Below are positions 1 through 10,262 of a DNA stretch of 64,000 bases, piece after piece. Made by a program: the position numbers and the translations under genes. How positions within the stretch are numbered: position 1 is the stretch's first letter; each line of letters begins with the position of its first letter. Under the pieces are notes generated by a model that worked only from the letters and a program-made list of their open reading frames with translations, searched no databases and had not been told where the DNA came from. This stretch comes from Alligator mississippiensis. Taxonomy: Eukaryota; Chordata; Crocodylia; Alligatoridae. The DNA lies in assembly GCF_030867095.1 (NCBI RefSeq), contig NC_081828.1:217961978-218025977 (forward strand), written 5' to 3'.

Positions 1-2424
1 AGCTAGTTCACCCACCCCCTGTAAAAGACTGGTTGTAATTTTATTTTCCCCCATTCTCTTTTAAATAGACTTGTATGTTTGACCTAAAAATACCAAGAGC
101 TTGTGCCAAGTTAAAGTTCTACTTTTTAGGCTTCTCTTTTGATCTATTAGTCATTAGATGGAACTGGGAGAAAGCTCTCTCAGGGCACAGCGAGTTATCA
201 GCTTCCACTTTCAGACTTTCCCATTGGCTCTTAAGGCTCCTTAAAAGTGTCAGCTAAGTCTGTGCAAAGTAACAAAAAGATAACATGCAGATCCTGAATA
301 AAGAACACCCATAACTGAATGTGTGTACAGGCTGCAAGCTATGCAAATGTGTTGAATCTGCACGTTTGTGAACTCAAAGTTACTTTCTGCTGAATCTGCT
401 AACACCAAATGAATGCATGGCTTGACTTTGCCTGCAATACCCAGTACTCTGTACCTACCAGTCTGGCAGCGCCCTTTCCTGCAATTGTGGCCGGAGTCAT
501 GTATTCATGAAACTGTTCCACCTTTAATGCTGCATCATCCAGAGCCAGCGCTGGAGTAAAACTGCTCCAACATTGGCTCTGGATAACGCAGCTTTTGTAT
601 TGCTTCCTGCTCATCCACATAAGTGTTCAAATGCAACAGCGGCTGTATGGATTCCTCCTCCCCTTTTGAATCTACTCCAAATGCACGTGTCCGTACCCTC
701 AGGGGATAAGCAGCAGGGTCTGGGCATCCAGGTTAGCCCCAGTAGCTACACCAACCCTCCACGCACATTGGCGCGTCATTAGGATTTCTGAGGGCCCCGA
801 GGCTGACCCCCTGCCACACCACGTGGGTCCTCACACCCCCCAAGTCCCCATAAAGACTCCCTCGGCCCCAAGACCCCAATGGTGGAGGGAGCAAGAGAGC
901 AATGGGGAAAGCAGTGCCCATTACCCAGAGCCCACAGACCACCGGGGAAAAGTTGAAATATTTAAACATGCTGATTCTTTTAATATTTAGAAGAAAAAAA
1001 AAAAATTCACATAGCCAGTTACCCAGAGCTTTTGGAAAGGCTCATGGATTCAGCATTTTTATTTCTTTATTTAAGTCTTTGGAGAGACAGTAAGTGTAGG
1101 CCTTAAATGAGACCTGAATTTAATACAAAGATACATTTTTAAACCAGTTCTCTTTTTAAAAAAGAAAAATTATAGATTTAAAACTAAATTTAGAAAAACA
1201 TCAACCCTGTTTTTGGACTAATTTTCTTGACAAGAGAGAGCTCAAACATTTTTAAAAAATGCATTGCTCCCTTGTTTACAGACTATTTGACTTGTGTGAA
1301 TGAAAGGCATTTTTGTTGTAATAGGTCATTCCACTGGCATCATAGCTGAAAGGACTATTTAAAAAGCCATATTATGCATCTAAGCGACACACGGACTCAC
1401 CCATGAGAAGTCTGAAGTTACAAATGGAGAGCAGGACAAAAGCAACTGCGAACAGTTTACATTTCGCCCTTATGCACTTGAAACTCAGTGCACGCTGACT
1501 TTCTGCAAGTCTGTTGCCCTGAACAAGTTCCTGCTTCTGTTTACAAAGCGGTAAGACATGTCTAAGCTTCTCATTTTATATTTTGTGAAGTCAGTTAGAT
1601 GGAGAACTTCCACAATACCCAACAGTGACTTGAATCCTTCTTCATCTTCTCTTTTTGGCATCATCACTGTTCAGTTCAAACTTGTTAATGCACTTTGTGT
1701 TTCCAGACCCAAGACCCAGAAAAATAAGTTAAATACATTAAAGAGTAAGGGCAATTCTTTGTTGGCTCTTTAAAGTTTGGACCATCACAATTAAACACAA
1801 GCCACTAGTATCAAATTGCAGCAAAACAGGAGACTAACTGGGCACATATCTTCCCCCCACAATAGCCCTCCTCTGTATAAAACAGCTGCCTCTGAGAAGA
1901 TGTCATACATCTTCTATTAGTCTATGCAACAATTTTAGATTTGCACTGCACCCCCAAAAAGTTTGGAGGAAACAGATTAGCCCCATGTAAACTGAAAAGC
2001 AAGCATCCTGCCTTGTCCCTACTTGGATGGTTTGGAGAAGAGCAAACTTCAGATCAGAATTCTTGTTATTCTTTGTATGCCAGAATTGAATAGTGCTACT
2101 TATGCATTTTTGTTCGTTATCAATTTCCAAAGCTAGATTGAATGGAAATTGTCAACTAAATAAATGTACTATTCATTTTTGGAAAGTGAGGTTGATGAGC
2201 TCATTTCACTGAAGTCAAAATAAATTGATAAATTTCTACTGAAATAGAAATATTTTACTCTTCGCTACAACTGGCTAGAAAACCAATTTAAGCAAAATGT
2301 CAAACAAAATACTTTGATTAATTTTCTTTCGTTTCATTAACTAAGCTATAGAGCATGCTTGCTGGTAAATGACAAAAAATTGCCATACTCACTTTCATCC
2401 AATCTTAAGTGTTTGAGTTCTCAA
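1..2424. other. No gene recognised; AT-rich non-coding DNA
   Basis: I see no convincing exon, RNA gene or recognisable repeat here. Short open frames exist on both strands. The one at 1485-1667 (minus) looks protein-like, but it has no good flanking splice sites and is treated as chance. The base composition resembles intron or intergenic DNA. Confidence 0.5.
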
Positions 2425-2932
2425 TGGGGTGGATCGGGGGGGGGGGGGGGGGGTGTACACTGGTGCACTTGCACCCCCATTTTGATTCCTGCTCTGCCCA
2501 GTGTTTAAAAACCAACTGCTTACCAACAGCAGCAGCATTTCTAGTCAGGCAGTGCTGAGGGAGTCCATTGACTTGATGGCTCGTTGCAACCTACCTGATC
2601 CCTCCTAAACTATTAATTTCACAGGTGTTAACAACCCCCTCCTCTTTTTAATAATCTTGATGTTCCACCAATCAAGTCATCCTTTGATCTATAAATGGTG
2701 TTGTCTGTTACCTGCTCCTGGTAATAAAGCTCTTATTTCACAGCCCTGCACACTGTTTTTAAGTCATTCCAACAGAGTCATATTTGTTGGTCTCTACACA
2801 ACCCTAGTAACCCTGGCATATTAGTAAAGCTTCTGGTTTATTTTTTTAAAATGGAGAAAACTGTGCAGTTTCATATGTCACAATGCACCTCACCATCTGC
2901 ACCCCCTTTTCAGAATTCTAGATCCACCCGTA
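2425..2932 (+). mobile_element. Non-autonomous hAT element, family A, copy 1
   Basis: The 508-bp unit has inverted ends (TGGGGTGGATC at the left; reverse complement TACGGGTGGATC at the right). It is flanked by an 8-bp direct duplication, GTTCTCAA on the left and GTTCTCAT on the right, 7 of 8 identical. Eight-base duplications and CAGGGG-type ends are typical of hAT transposons. There is no transposase ORF. Related copies lie at 36876-37801, 43624-44115 and 45416-45790. All share an internal block reading like 'cagcagcatttctag' and a right-hand 'agtaaagcttctggttt' block. Confidence 0.8.
2436..2453 (+). repeat. Poly-G tract (18 G)
   Basis: Eighteen consecutive G residues lie just inside the left end of the hAT element. 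The tract probably expanded from the G-rich stretch next to the terminal repeat, which is also G-rich in the 36.9 kb copy. Confidence 0.9.
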
Positions 2933-2940
2933 GTTCTCAT

Positions 2941-3559
2941 TCATTAGCACAAGGATCTAACAATTGGCTGAAAAAGCTTCATAAGGTGTTTGAAATCCCA
3001 TCAAGGATTGTTTTTCAGTGGAACTGGAGGTGGAGGGAAGGTTATGACACATTTATGCCAATCTCAGGTTACGTAAAACGAATAACAGATACACTCGGAG
3101 TGCTCAGTTTTCAATAAGCTAAAGACTTGGTTTATTTTACTGTTCAATATCCAATCCTTCCTGTGGAAATCATGGGCCTAAACAGAAACAATTTTATCAT
3201 GGAAGTAAATGCTTGGCAGAAAAAGATGTTAATGTGAAGACTTTGGATTCTTTGACAATGGACAGATAATATTCTGGGAGAAGACTGCTATAAAGAGACA
3301 AGAGAGTGGATGCATCTGACCAGAACTGGAAAAATAAATAAAATTAAATTAAATCAAAAAAAAAAATCAATCTTTGGCTGTCATCTGGCCAGCCTAGTAA
3401 GGAGGACATTATACCATCCTTTGTGGAATCTAGTGAACAAAACCCTCCAGCAACAGAGCAAACAATCCAGGCAGAAAAAGACCTCAAAAACACACTGGCT
3501 CAGCTCTAAGATCCTCCACCAACTCTAGGAGACGGCCAGAGTCATAGGACAGCAACGAG
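2941..3559. other. No gene or clear repeat
   Basis: AT-rich sequence between the hAT copy and the CR1 block. The frame at 2851-3117 runs out of the hAT element and shows no family resemblance. Confidence 0.4.
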
Positions 3560-4300
3560 TGATGCAAAAGGGAAACAAGAAGGCTGGAATGCAAGCTACA
3601 TCTGATGCATGTATACAAATGCAAGATGCATGGGAGGAATAAACAGGATAAGCTGGAAGCTGCAGCCTGTGAAGAGAACTATCACCTAATTGGTATCACC
3701 TAGACTTGGTGGGACAGCTTGCAAAACTGGAACGTCAGCACTGCGGGCTACACCGTTTCAGAAGGACAGGGCTGGGATAAAAGATGCTGGTGTTGCCCCA
3801 CGACAACAAACAAAACAAAACAATACATAAGCTTGCTCTTCAGGAGGAGGACAATAGCAGATTAGAATGTATTTGGGTAAAGATACGAGGTGAGAGATGC
3901 GGCACTGATATAATGGTGGAGATTTATCACAGGCAGGAAGAGGAGGTGGATGAGGCACTCAAGCAGGTGACAGATTTTTCCAAAAAATACCTATGAGATG
4001 GCCCTGAGGATGGTGGGAGACTTCAATTTTCCAGACAATTGCTGGAAGAATAATATGGCCAGACAAAATGCCGAGCTAGTTGGTAACAAGGAGGACAACA
4101 ACTTTCTTTTCCAGAAGGTGGAAGATACAATTAGGGAATCACCCACTTGGAACCTATCCTAACTAATAGGGAAGAACTGGTGGAGGATGTGAAGGCGATA
4201 GGAAGTTTCAGAGGAAGCGATCACGACACGATAGAGGTCCAGACCCCAAGACAGGGAAAGCAGGAGATCAGAAGAGCTGGGACACAAGGTTTCAAACCAT
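3560..4300 (+). mobile_element. Old CR1 LINE, endonuclease part (segment A of a split element)
   Basis: Translation in mixed frames gives the start of the CR1 ORF2 apurinic-type endonuclease: 'NKQDKLEAAACEENYHLIGI' followed by 'TWWDSLQNWNV', then 'MVGDFNFPDNCW' and 'ILTNREELVEDVK' ending in 'GSDHDTIEV'. The GDFNxP and SDH residues are catalytic or structural signatures of this endonuclease family. Many stops and frameshifts show the copy is long dead. The same element resumes at about 5464 after an inserted LINE and probably ends at 10185-10262, beyond an antisense CR1. Confidence 0.8.
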
Positions 4301-5463
4301 TTCAAGTGTTGTGGAAGATCCTTCTGAAGTACAGATGCCTGCTGAAGTTTGTCACCATTCTCTGCCTGCTCCATGACAGTATGCCAGCGGTGGTTCTCAG
4401 CAACGGACCCACCACAGATCCTTTTGAGGTTAAAACAAGAGTTAAGCAAGGCTACGTCATTGCTCTTCTCAATATTTCTTGCTGCGAAGCTACATCTGAC
4501 CAACAAACTTCCAGGTGGAGCCAAGCTAAACTACCGAATGGATGGTAAGCAGTTTAGCCTCACTTGACTCTGAGCCAAAAATCAAGACAACCCTGATGTT
4601 AATCAGTATGCTGATGTAGTGTGCGCTCACTCAGAAGCAGACCTTCGGGCAATCAATGATGTCTTTACCAAGGCATACAAGACAACGGGATTGATGTTTA
4701 ACATTCAGAAGACTAAGGTCCTCCACCAACAAGTTCCTAATGAACAGTCCCTAGCTCCGGTAATTCAGATCCATGATGAGACTCTGAAAAACACTGATTA
4801 TTTCCCATATCTTGGAAGCCATCTCTCACAGAAGGCTGACATCAATGAAGAAATCCAACATCGCCTCAAATGTGCAAGAGCAGCCTTTGGACGGCTGAAG
4901 AAAAAAAAAAAATAAAAAAAAAAAATATGGGTGTTTGAAGACCGCAACATCAGATCTGAAACCAAGCTCATGATTTATCAAGCAGTCATGATCCCCACCT
5001 TGCTGTAAGGAGCCAAGACACGGACAACGTACAGGAGACACCTTAAGTCGCTGGAGAAGTACCATCAACGCTGCCTGTGGAAGATCCTTCAGTGGGAAGA
5101 CAAATGCACCAACATTAGTATCCTCTCGCAAGAAAATACCACGAGCATCGAGGTAATGATCATCTGATATCAACTTGGCTAGGCCAGCCACAACAGGTGG
5201 ATGTCCAACTCCAGACTCCCAAAGCAAGTCTTATTCTCCCATCTCAGTCAAGATGTACACTCAAGAGGAGAGCAGAGAAAGTGCTTCAGGGAATCCTCAA
5301 ACCCAGATTTTAAAAATGCAACATCAAATGTCAACCCATGGAAGACTATTGCCCAGGACCGCCCCAAACGGAGGAAGAGTCTGCTGCAGGGATCTTAGTA
5401 CTTTGAAGCCTCGTGACACCAACAGGAGATAGAAAAGCAGGAGCAGCAGAAACAGCATGTCAT
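4301..5463 (+). mobile_element. Non-CR1 LINE reverse transcriptase fragment inserted in CR1
   Basis: The reading frames encode the C-terminal half of a LINE polyprotein of a clade other than CR1. Recognisable pieces are 'LLHDSMPAVVLSNG', 'FEVKTRVKQG', 'FNIQKTKVLHQ', 'FPYLGSHLSQKADINEEIQ', 'YRRHLKSLEKYHQRCLWKIL' and 'SNSRLPKQVLFSHLSQDV'. The order is RT thumb, then the tail region seen in RTE-, R- or L1-superfamily LINEs; I cannot fix the clade by eye. Frames are broken repeatedly and an A-rich patch lies near 4900-4925. Both flanks are CR1. The CR1 linker between endonuclease and RT is missing, so the insertion was accompanied by a deletion or followed one. Confidence 0.75.
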
Positions 5464-7316
5464 GGACCAAATCAAGAATCCAGTGCCACGGGTCCACTGT
5501 TAACTAGCCAGGGGGAACTCCTGACAGGAGACGCAAAGGAGGCAGGGATACTCAACAGCTGCTTTGCCTCAGCCTTCATAAAAAAAGATTAAGCTACAAC
5601 CGGACACCCAATAAGGATTTATCTGGATATGGAAGGAGACCAGATGAGGGATGAAATAATGAGACCATCAAAGAGCTTTTGATAGGTCTGAATTAATTCA
5701 AGTAAGCAGGACTTGATGAACTTCATCCCAGGGTACTGAAGGATGTGTCAGAGGAAATCTGAGCCCTTGACAACGATCTGCATGAAATTGTGAGAGACAG
5801 GGGAAGTACCACAGGACTGGAAAAGGGCCAGTGTAGGCCCCCCTCTTTAAAAAGAGGCAAAAAAGGAGGACCCGGGGAACTACAGACTCGTTAGCTTCAC
5901 CTCAATACCTAGGAAACTACTGGAACATATTCTAAGGAAGTCGGTTTCCAAGTATCTGAAGGAGAAAAGACTGATCACAAGCAGTCAGCATGGATTTACC
6001 TCAAGGATACATCAAACAAGGTCTGTCTCCTCCTTTGACAGGGTAACTCCTTTGGTGGATGAAGGGAATGCGGTGTATAGTGTATTTGGATGTCAGCAAG
6101 GCTCCTGACAAGGTCCTACATGACCTCCTCATAGCCAAAATAGAGAAACGTGGGCTAGACAAAACTCCTACAAAGTGGATAGATAAGTGGCCCAATAGTC
6201 TCAAGAAAAAGGGAATTATAAATGGATCCACGTCAGAATGGCAGGAGGTTTCGAGTCGAGTGCCACAGGAGTCTGTCCTGGGGTCAGGGCTGTATTCAGT
6301 GTCCTTATTAATGATTTGGATGCTGGCACAGAAAGCTTCTTGAGCAAGTTTGCAGACAACACAGAACTGGGAAGGACTGCAAACACACTGGAGGACAGGA
6401 GTGCAATTCAGAACAATCCTGACAGACTGGAAAGCTGGGCTGGAGTTATTAGGATAAAGCTCAAGGCTAACAAAGACGAGGTACTACACTTGGAAAGAAT
6501 AATCAGAAATACAAATAAAAATGGGTGACACCTGGCTGGATAGCAGTATTGTGGAGAAGGATCTAGGAGTCTTGGTAGTCCGCAGACTTAAATGCGAGTC
6601 TCCAGTGTGATGGGACTGCACAAAAGATTGGATATCCCTAAAGACTTCTTCACGGTTAGAGCAGTGAAGCAGTGGAATAGACACCAAGGGAAGTTGGGGA
6701 ATCTCCATCATTGGAGGTGTTCAAGAAGAGGTTGGAAGGGCATTGGTCAGGGATGATCTAGGAATAGCTAGGCCTGTGCTCTCTGTGGGTATTTCCCAGG
6801 CTTCTGGGCTTTGGTGGTTGCCACATGGGGCTGGGAAGGAATTTTCCTCCCTTCTCCTGCTGCTACATGTGTCAGGAGGCAGAGGGGTTTGCCTTCATCC
6901 AAAGCACTGGGTATTATGCAGCTCAGTCTGGGGATTCATCAACCCCAGTCTGAGCTGCAGCATAACACCCAGTGACTACTGGGCTGTGCCAGTGGTCTTG
7001 CTGGGACTAAAATCTATAGGTTTCTGTCCCCCTGCTCAGGGTTCACTTTGCCACATCTGGGGTCAGGAAGGAATTTTACCCCATGGTCAAACTGGTTTGG
7101 ACTGTGGGAGTTTTTGTGTAGTGTAGTGAGGGGGAAGGGGGTGTAGCCCTCTTCCTTGATCTCTTGAGCATATTTTAACAACCACGCCAGCAGCAGAACA
7201 TGGGCCACTGTTGTCTCCTGCTTTACTTGTGGCGGGTTTGGGAGTTATGTCTGCTGCTTGTGTTAGGGTTGACTGTAGCTTTGCTAACAGGTTAGAAAAT
7301 GAATTTGTATGGATAG
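5464..7316 (+). mobile_element. Old CR1 LINE, reverse transcriptase and 3' region (segment B)
   Basis: CR1 resumes with 'GPLLTSQGELLTGDAKEAGI' and 'LNSCFASAF', then 'VPQDWKRASV', 'DPGNYRLVSFTSI', 'YLDVSKAPDKV' (RT motif A), 'VPQESVLGSGLYSV' and 'SKFADNTELG' (degenerate FADD motif C). The catalytic FADD has become FADN. Several frameshifts and stops are present. From about 6740 the sequence has the CR1 3' UTR style, including 'ggtcaggaaggaatttt'. The segment is cut at about 7316 by the younger antisense CR1. Confidence 0.8.
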
Positions 7317-7651
7317 TTGATTCATAGATTCATAGGTGTTAGGGTCGGAAGGGACCTCAATAGATCATCGAGTCCGACCCCCTGCATAAGCAGGAAAGAG
7401 TGCTGGGTCTAGATGACCCCAGCTAGATGCTCATCTAACCTCCTCTTGAAGACCCCCAGGGTAGGGGAGAGCACCACCTCCCTTGGGAGCCCGTTCCAGA
7501 CCTTGGCCACTCGAACTGTGAAGAAGTTCTTCCTAATGTCCAGTCTAAATCTGCTCTCTGCTAGCTTGTGGCCATTGTCTCTTGTAACCCCCGGGGGCGC
7601 CTTGGTGAATAAATCCTCACCAATTCCCTTCTGTGCCCCCGTGATGAACTT

Positions 7652-9517
7652 CTAGGCAGCCACAAGGTCGCCTCTCAACCTTCTCTTGTGGAGGCTGAAG
7701 AGGTCCAGGTTCTCTAGTCTCTCCTTGTAGGGCTTGGCCTGCAGGCCCTTAACCATACGAGTGGCCCTTCTCTGGACCCTCTCCAGGTTATCCGCATCCC
7801 TCTTGAAGTGCGGCGCCCGAAATTGCACGCAGTACTCCAACTGCGGTCTGAGCAGCGCCCGATAGAGGGGAAGTATCACCTCCTTGGACCTATTCGTCAT
7901 GCATCTGCTGATGCATGATAAAATGCCATTGGCTTTTCTGATGGCTTCGTCACACTGCCAGCTCATGTTCATCTTGGAGTCCAGTAGGACTCCAAGATCT
8001 CTTTCCACCTCTGTGCCACCCAGCAGGTCATTCCCTAGGCTGTAGGTGTGCTGGACATTTTTCCTCCCTAGGTGCAGCACTTTGCATTTCTCCTTGTTGA
8101 ACTGCATCCTGTTGTTTTCTGCCCACTTGTGCAACCTATCCAGGTCTGCCTGCAGCTGTTCCCTGCCCTCCGGCGTGTCCACTTCTCCCCATAGCTTTGT
8201 GTCATCTGCAAACTTGGACAGAGTACACTTCACTCCCTCGTCCAAGTCACTGATGAAGACATTAAAGAGTATCGGTCCAAGGACCGAGCCCTGCGGGACC
8301 CCACTGCCCACACCCTTCCAGGTCGAGACCGACCCATCCACTACGACTCTCTGGGTGCGACCCTCCAGCCAATTCGCCACCCACCGGACTGTGTAGTCAT
8401 CCACATCACAGCCTCTTAACTTGTTCACCAGTATGGGGTGGGATACCGTATCGAAGGCCTTCCTGAAGTCCAAGTATACGACATCCGCCCCTCCTCCTGT
8501 GTCCAGGCGTTTCGTAACCTGGTCATAGAAAGAGACTAGATTGGTCAGGCACGATCTGCCCGCCACAAACCCATGCTGGTTTCCCCTCAGCATAATTTGC
8601 CCTGCCGGGCTCTCACAAATGTGAGCCTTGATAATTTTTTCAAAGACATTACCAAGGATGGAGGTGAGACTGACTGGCCTATAGTTGCCCGGGTCCTCCT
8701 TCCTCCCCTTTTTGAAAATGGGGACCACGTTAGCCCTTTTCCAGTCTTCTGGGACTTGGCCCATGCGCCACGAGCGTTCGAATATTCCCGCCAGTGGCTC
8801 TGCAATGATGTCGGCCAGTGCCTTCAGCACCCTTGGATGGAGCCCATCTGGGCCTGCCGATTTAAAGGCATCCAGTTCTTCCAAATGACTCTGCACCACC
8901 TCAGGGTCTACGTATGGACGTCTGGTGCCTTGCTGCTGCCTCTCTACAACCCCAGAGAGAGACTTGTCGTGCCCCTCGCTTAGGAACACTGAGGCAAAGA
9001 ACTCGTTGAGGAGTTCAGCCTTGTCCCCCCTATCTGTCACCAATTGTTTCTGCCCATTTAGCAGCGCTCCTATTCCTCCCTGGGCCTTCCTTTTACTCCT
9101 AATATATCTAAAAAACAATTTCTTGTTGTCTTTTACTTGGGTTGCCATCCTCAGCTCCATGGTAGCTTTGGCCCGTCTAACTGCCTCCCTACAAGCACGA
9201 GCAGAGGAGGTATATTCATCTTTAGTGATCTCACCCTGTTTCCACTTTTTATGTGCTCCCCTTTTGGCCCTTAGGCTGCCCTGGATTTCTCTGGTCAGCC
9301 AGGGGAGCCTCCTGGCCCCTTTCCCTCTTTTGCCTCGCTCGGGGATCGTCTTGCTTTGTGCCCGAAGGATCGTTTCCTTAAGGCACAGCCACCCTTCTTG
9401 GGCTCCCATCCCTTCAAATCTCCTACTCTGCAGTGCTTCTTTGACTAATCGCCTGAGTGCATTGAGATCAGCTTTCCTAAAGTCTAGCACTTTCACCCTA
9501 CTAGTTACCTTACCCAC
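7652..9517 (-). CDS. CR1 ORF2 reverse transcriptase (621 codons, LINE-encoded)
   Basis: This is the reverse transcriptase and C-terminal part of CR1 ORF2, which copies element RNA at the nicked target. Visible motifs in order are 'VPEDWKRANVVPIFKKG', 'PGNYRPVSLTSILGNVFEKI', 'QHGFVAGRSCLTNL', 'VVYLDFRKAFDTVSH' (motif A, catalytic Asp), 'SGVPQGSVLGPILFNVFI' (motif B), 'LSKFADDTKLW' (motif C, FADD) and 'NKEKCKVLHLGR'. The C-terminal region has 'ISRCMTNRSKEVILPLYRAL' and 'ERVQRRATRMVKGL'. The left limit is an in-frame stop, not a genuine start: the same frame continues upstream into the endonuclease across one TGA. The first codon here is GTG. It is a retroelement ORF, not a host gene, and cannot make a full ORF2 because the frame is split from the endonuclease. 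Confidence 0.85.
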   Translation of the reverse strand: MGKVTSRVKVLDFRKADLNALRRLVKEALQSRRFEGMGAQEGWLCLKETILRAQSKTIPERGKRGKGARRLPWLTREIQGSLRAKRGAHKKWKQGEITKDEYTSSARACREAVRRAKATMELRMATQVKDNKKLFFRYIRSKRKAQGGIGALLNGQKQLVTDRGDKAELLNEFFASVFLSEGHDKSLSGVVERQQQGTRRPYVDPEVVQSHLEELDAFKSAGPDGLHPRVLKALADIIAEPLAGIFERSWRMGQVPEDWKRANVVPIFKKGRKEDPGNYRPVSLTSILGNVFEKIIKAHICESPAGQIMLRGNQHGFVAGRSCLTNLVSFYDQVTKRLDTGGGADVVYLDFRKAFDTVSHPILVNKLRGCDVDDYTVRWVANWLEGRTQRVVVDGSVSTWKGVGSGVPQGSVLGPILFNVFISDLDEGVKCTLSKFADDTKLWGEVDTPEGREQLQADLDRLHKWAENNRMQFNKEKCKVLHLGRKNVQHTYSLGNDLLGGTEVERDLGVLLDSKMNMSWQCDEAIRKANGILSCISRCMTNRSKEVILPLYRALLRPQLEYCVQFRAPHFKRDADNLERVQRRATRMVKGLQAKPYKERLENLDLFSLHKRRLRGDLVAA

Positions 9518-9868
9518 TCAACGTCTTATGGTGAATTCTATTATTAGGTGATCACTGTCCCCCAGATGGCTACCGATCTGGAGGTCCCCTATCATGTCAT
9601 CCCCTGTTGCCAATACCAGATCCAGTATGGCATTCCCCCTAGTGGGACTGTGTACCTCCTGTGTCAGGTGGAGGTCCTGTACACAGGTTAGAAACCTGCG
9701 TGAGCGATGGGACCTTGCCGTCTGCGTCTCCCAGCAGATGTCCGGGTAGTTTAGGTCCCCCATGACTACCGCCTCTATAGCTTTTATGGTCTCCGAGAGT
9801 TGCCTCAGGAGCCCCGCATCTATTTCTTCCCCTTGGTGTGGGGGTCTGTAGCAGACCCCTACCACCAA
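9518..9868 (-). pseudogene. CR1 ORF2 endonuclease, C-terminal half
   Basis: This part of the CR1 endonuclease reads 'VVGVCYRPP', then 'AVVMGDLNYPDICWET' (GDLN metal-binding and active-site region) and 'THSPTRG'-like residues before 'LDLVLATGDDM' and 'LGDSDHLIIEF' (the SDH motif). It is in the same frame as the downstream RT and separated from it by one TGA. The frame is open upstream to about 9913, where it is out of phase with the N-terminal piece. It would nick target DNA if intact. Confidence 0.8.
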
Positions 9869-9920
9869 ATCCCTTTCTCCTTGCCCCCCCGTGTTACCTA
9901 ACCCACAATCCTTCTACTTT

Positions 9921-10145
9921 CTAAACCTTGGATTCTGTTTTGATGAGGGTTGATGTATATTGCTCACTGACATAAAGTGCAACCCCCCCCCCTTTCCTCC
10001 CCGACCTGTCCTTTCTATACAATCTATAGCCCTCAATATGTACCGCCCAGTCATGGGATGAATCCCACCAGGTCTCTGTTAGCCCCACTAAGTCATAGGT
10101 GTTTAGTGCAAGCAGGAGCGCTAATTCATCCTGCTTGTTCCCCAT
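9921..10145 (-). pseudogene. CR1 ORF2 endonuclease, N-terminal piece
   Basis: This encodes the first about 75 residues of the CR1 endonuclease: 'MGNKQDELALLLALNTYDLV', 'GLTETWWDSSHDW' (the ETWW signature), 'EGYRLYRKDRSGRKGGGVAL' and 'YVSEQY'. The true domain extends slightly upstream ('CLYTNARS'). It ends at a stop and the next piece lies in a shifted frame. Confidence 0.75.
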
Positions 10146-10184
10146 GCTCCTAGCATTAGTATATAGGCACTTGAGCCCTGCGAC

Positions 10185-10262
10185 TGGATAGAGATTATCC
10201 TGTCCCAGGCAGGGGGCTGGACTAGATGTGACCTCTGGAGGTATCCTCCAACCCTACTTCTT
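10185..10262 (+). mobile_element. CR1 3' tail (segment C, probable end of the split sense CR1)
   Basis: The sequence has the CR1 3' terminal block ('gggggctggactagatgtga', then 'cctctggaggtatcctccaa') in plus orientation. It abuts the 5' truncation point of the antisense CR1. The simplest reading is that it is the displaced tail of the older sense CR1 of segments A and B; an independent short insertion is the alternative. Confidence 0.65.

Larger units (their letters stand above)
7317..10184 (-). mobile_element. CR1 LINE, young, 5'-truncated, antisense
   Basis: On the minus strand this CR1 runs from the very start of the ORF2 endonuclease ('CLYTNARSMGNKQDELALLL', near 10175) to a 3' tail of ATTCATAG-type repeats near 7320. 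The order is endonuclease, RT, C-terminal domain, 3' UTR. Only about three lesions interrupt the coding frame: a stop or frame change near 9915, a TGA at 9518-9520 (in frame, probably CGA to TGA decay) and a TAG at 7649-7651. After the last one the frame stays open for about 75 more codons, to about 7416. ORF1 and the 5' UTR are missing. A shared 'tggatag' at 7310-7316 and 10185-10191 may be its target duplication. It is clearly younger than the CR1 it interrupts. Confidence 0.9.

Noticed and set aside
1485-1667. Minus-strand frame reading 'EDEEGFKSLLGIVEVLHLTD' that looks protein-like
   Set aside because: It has no acceptor with a pyrimidine tract, the start is not supported, and a donor-like 'GTAAGA' lies on the opposite strand; I recognise no family.
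10170-10262. 5' inversion (twin priming) of the antisense CR1
   Set aside because: The abutting plus-strand segment is a CR1 3' tail, not an inverted 5' part, so a split older CR1 or separate insertion explains it better.
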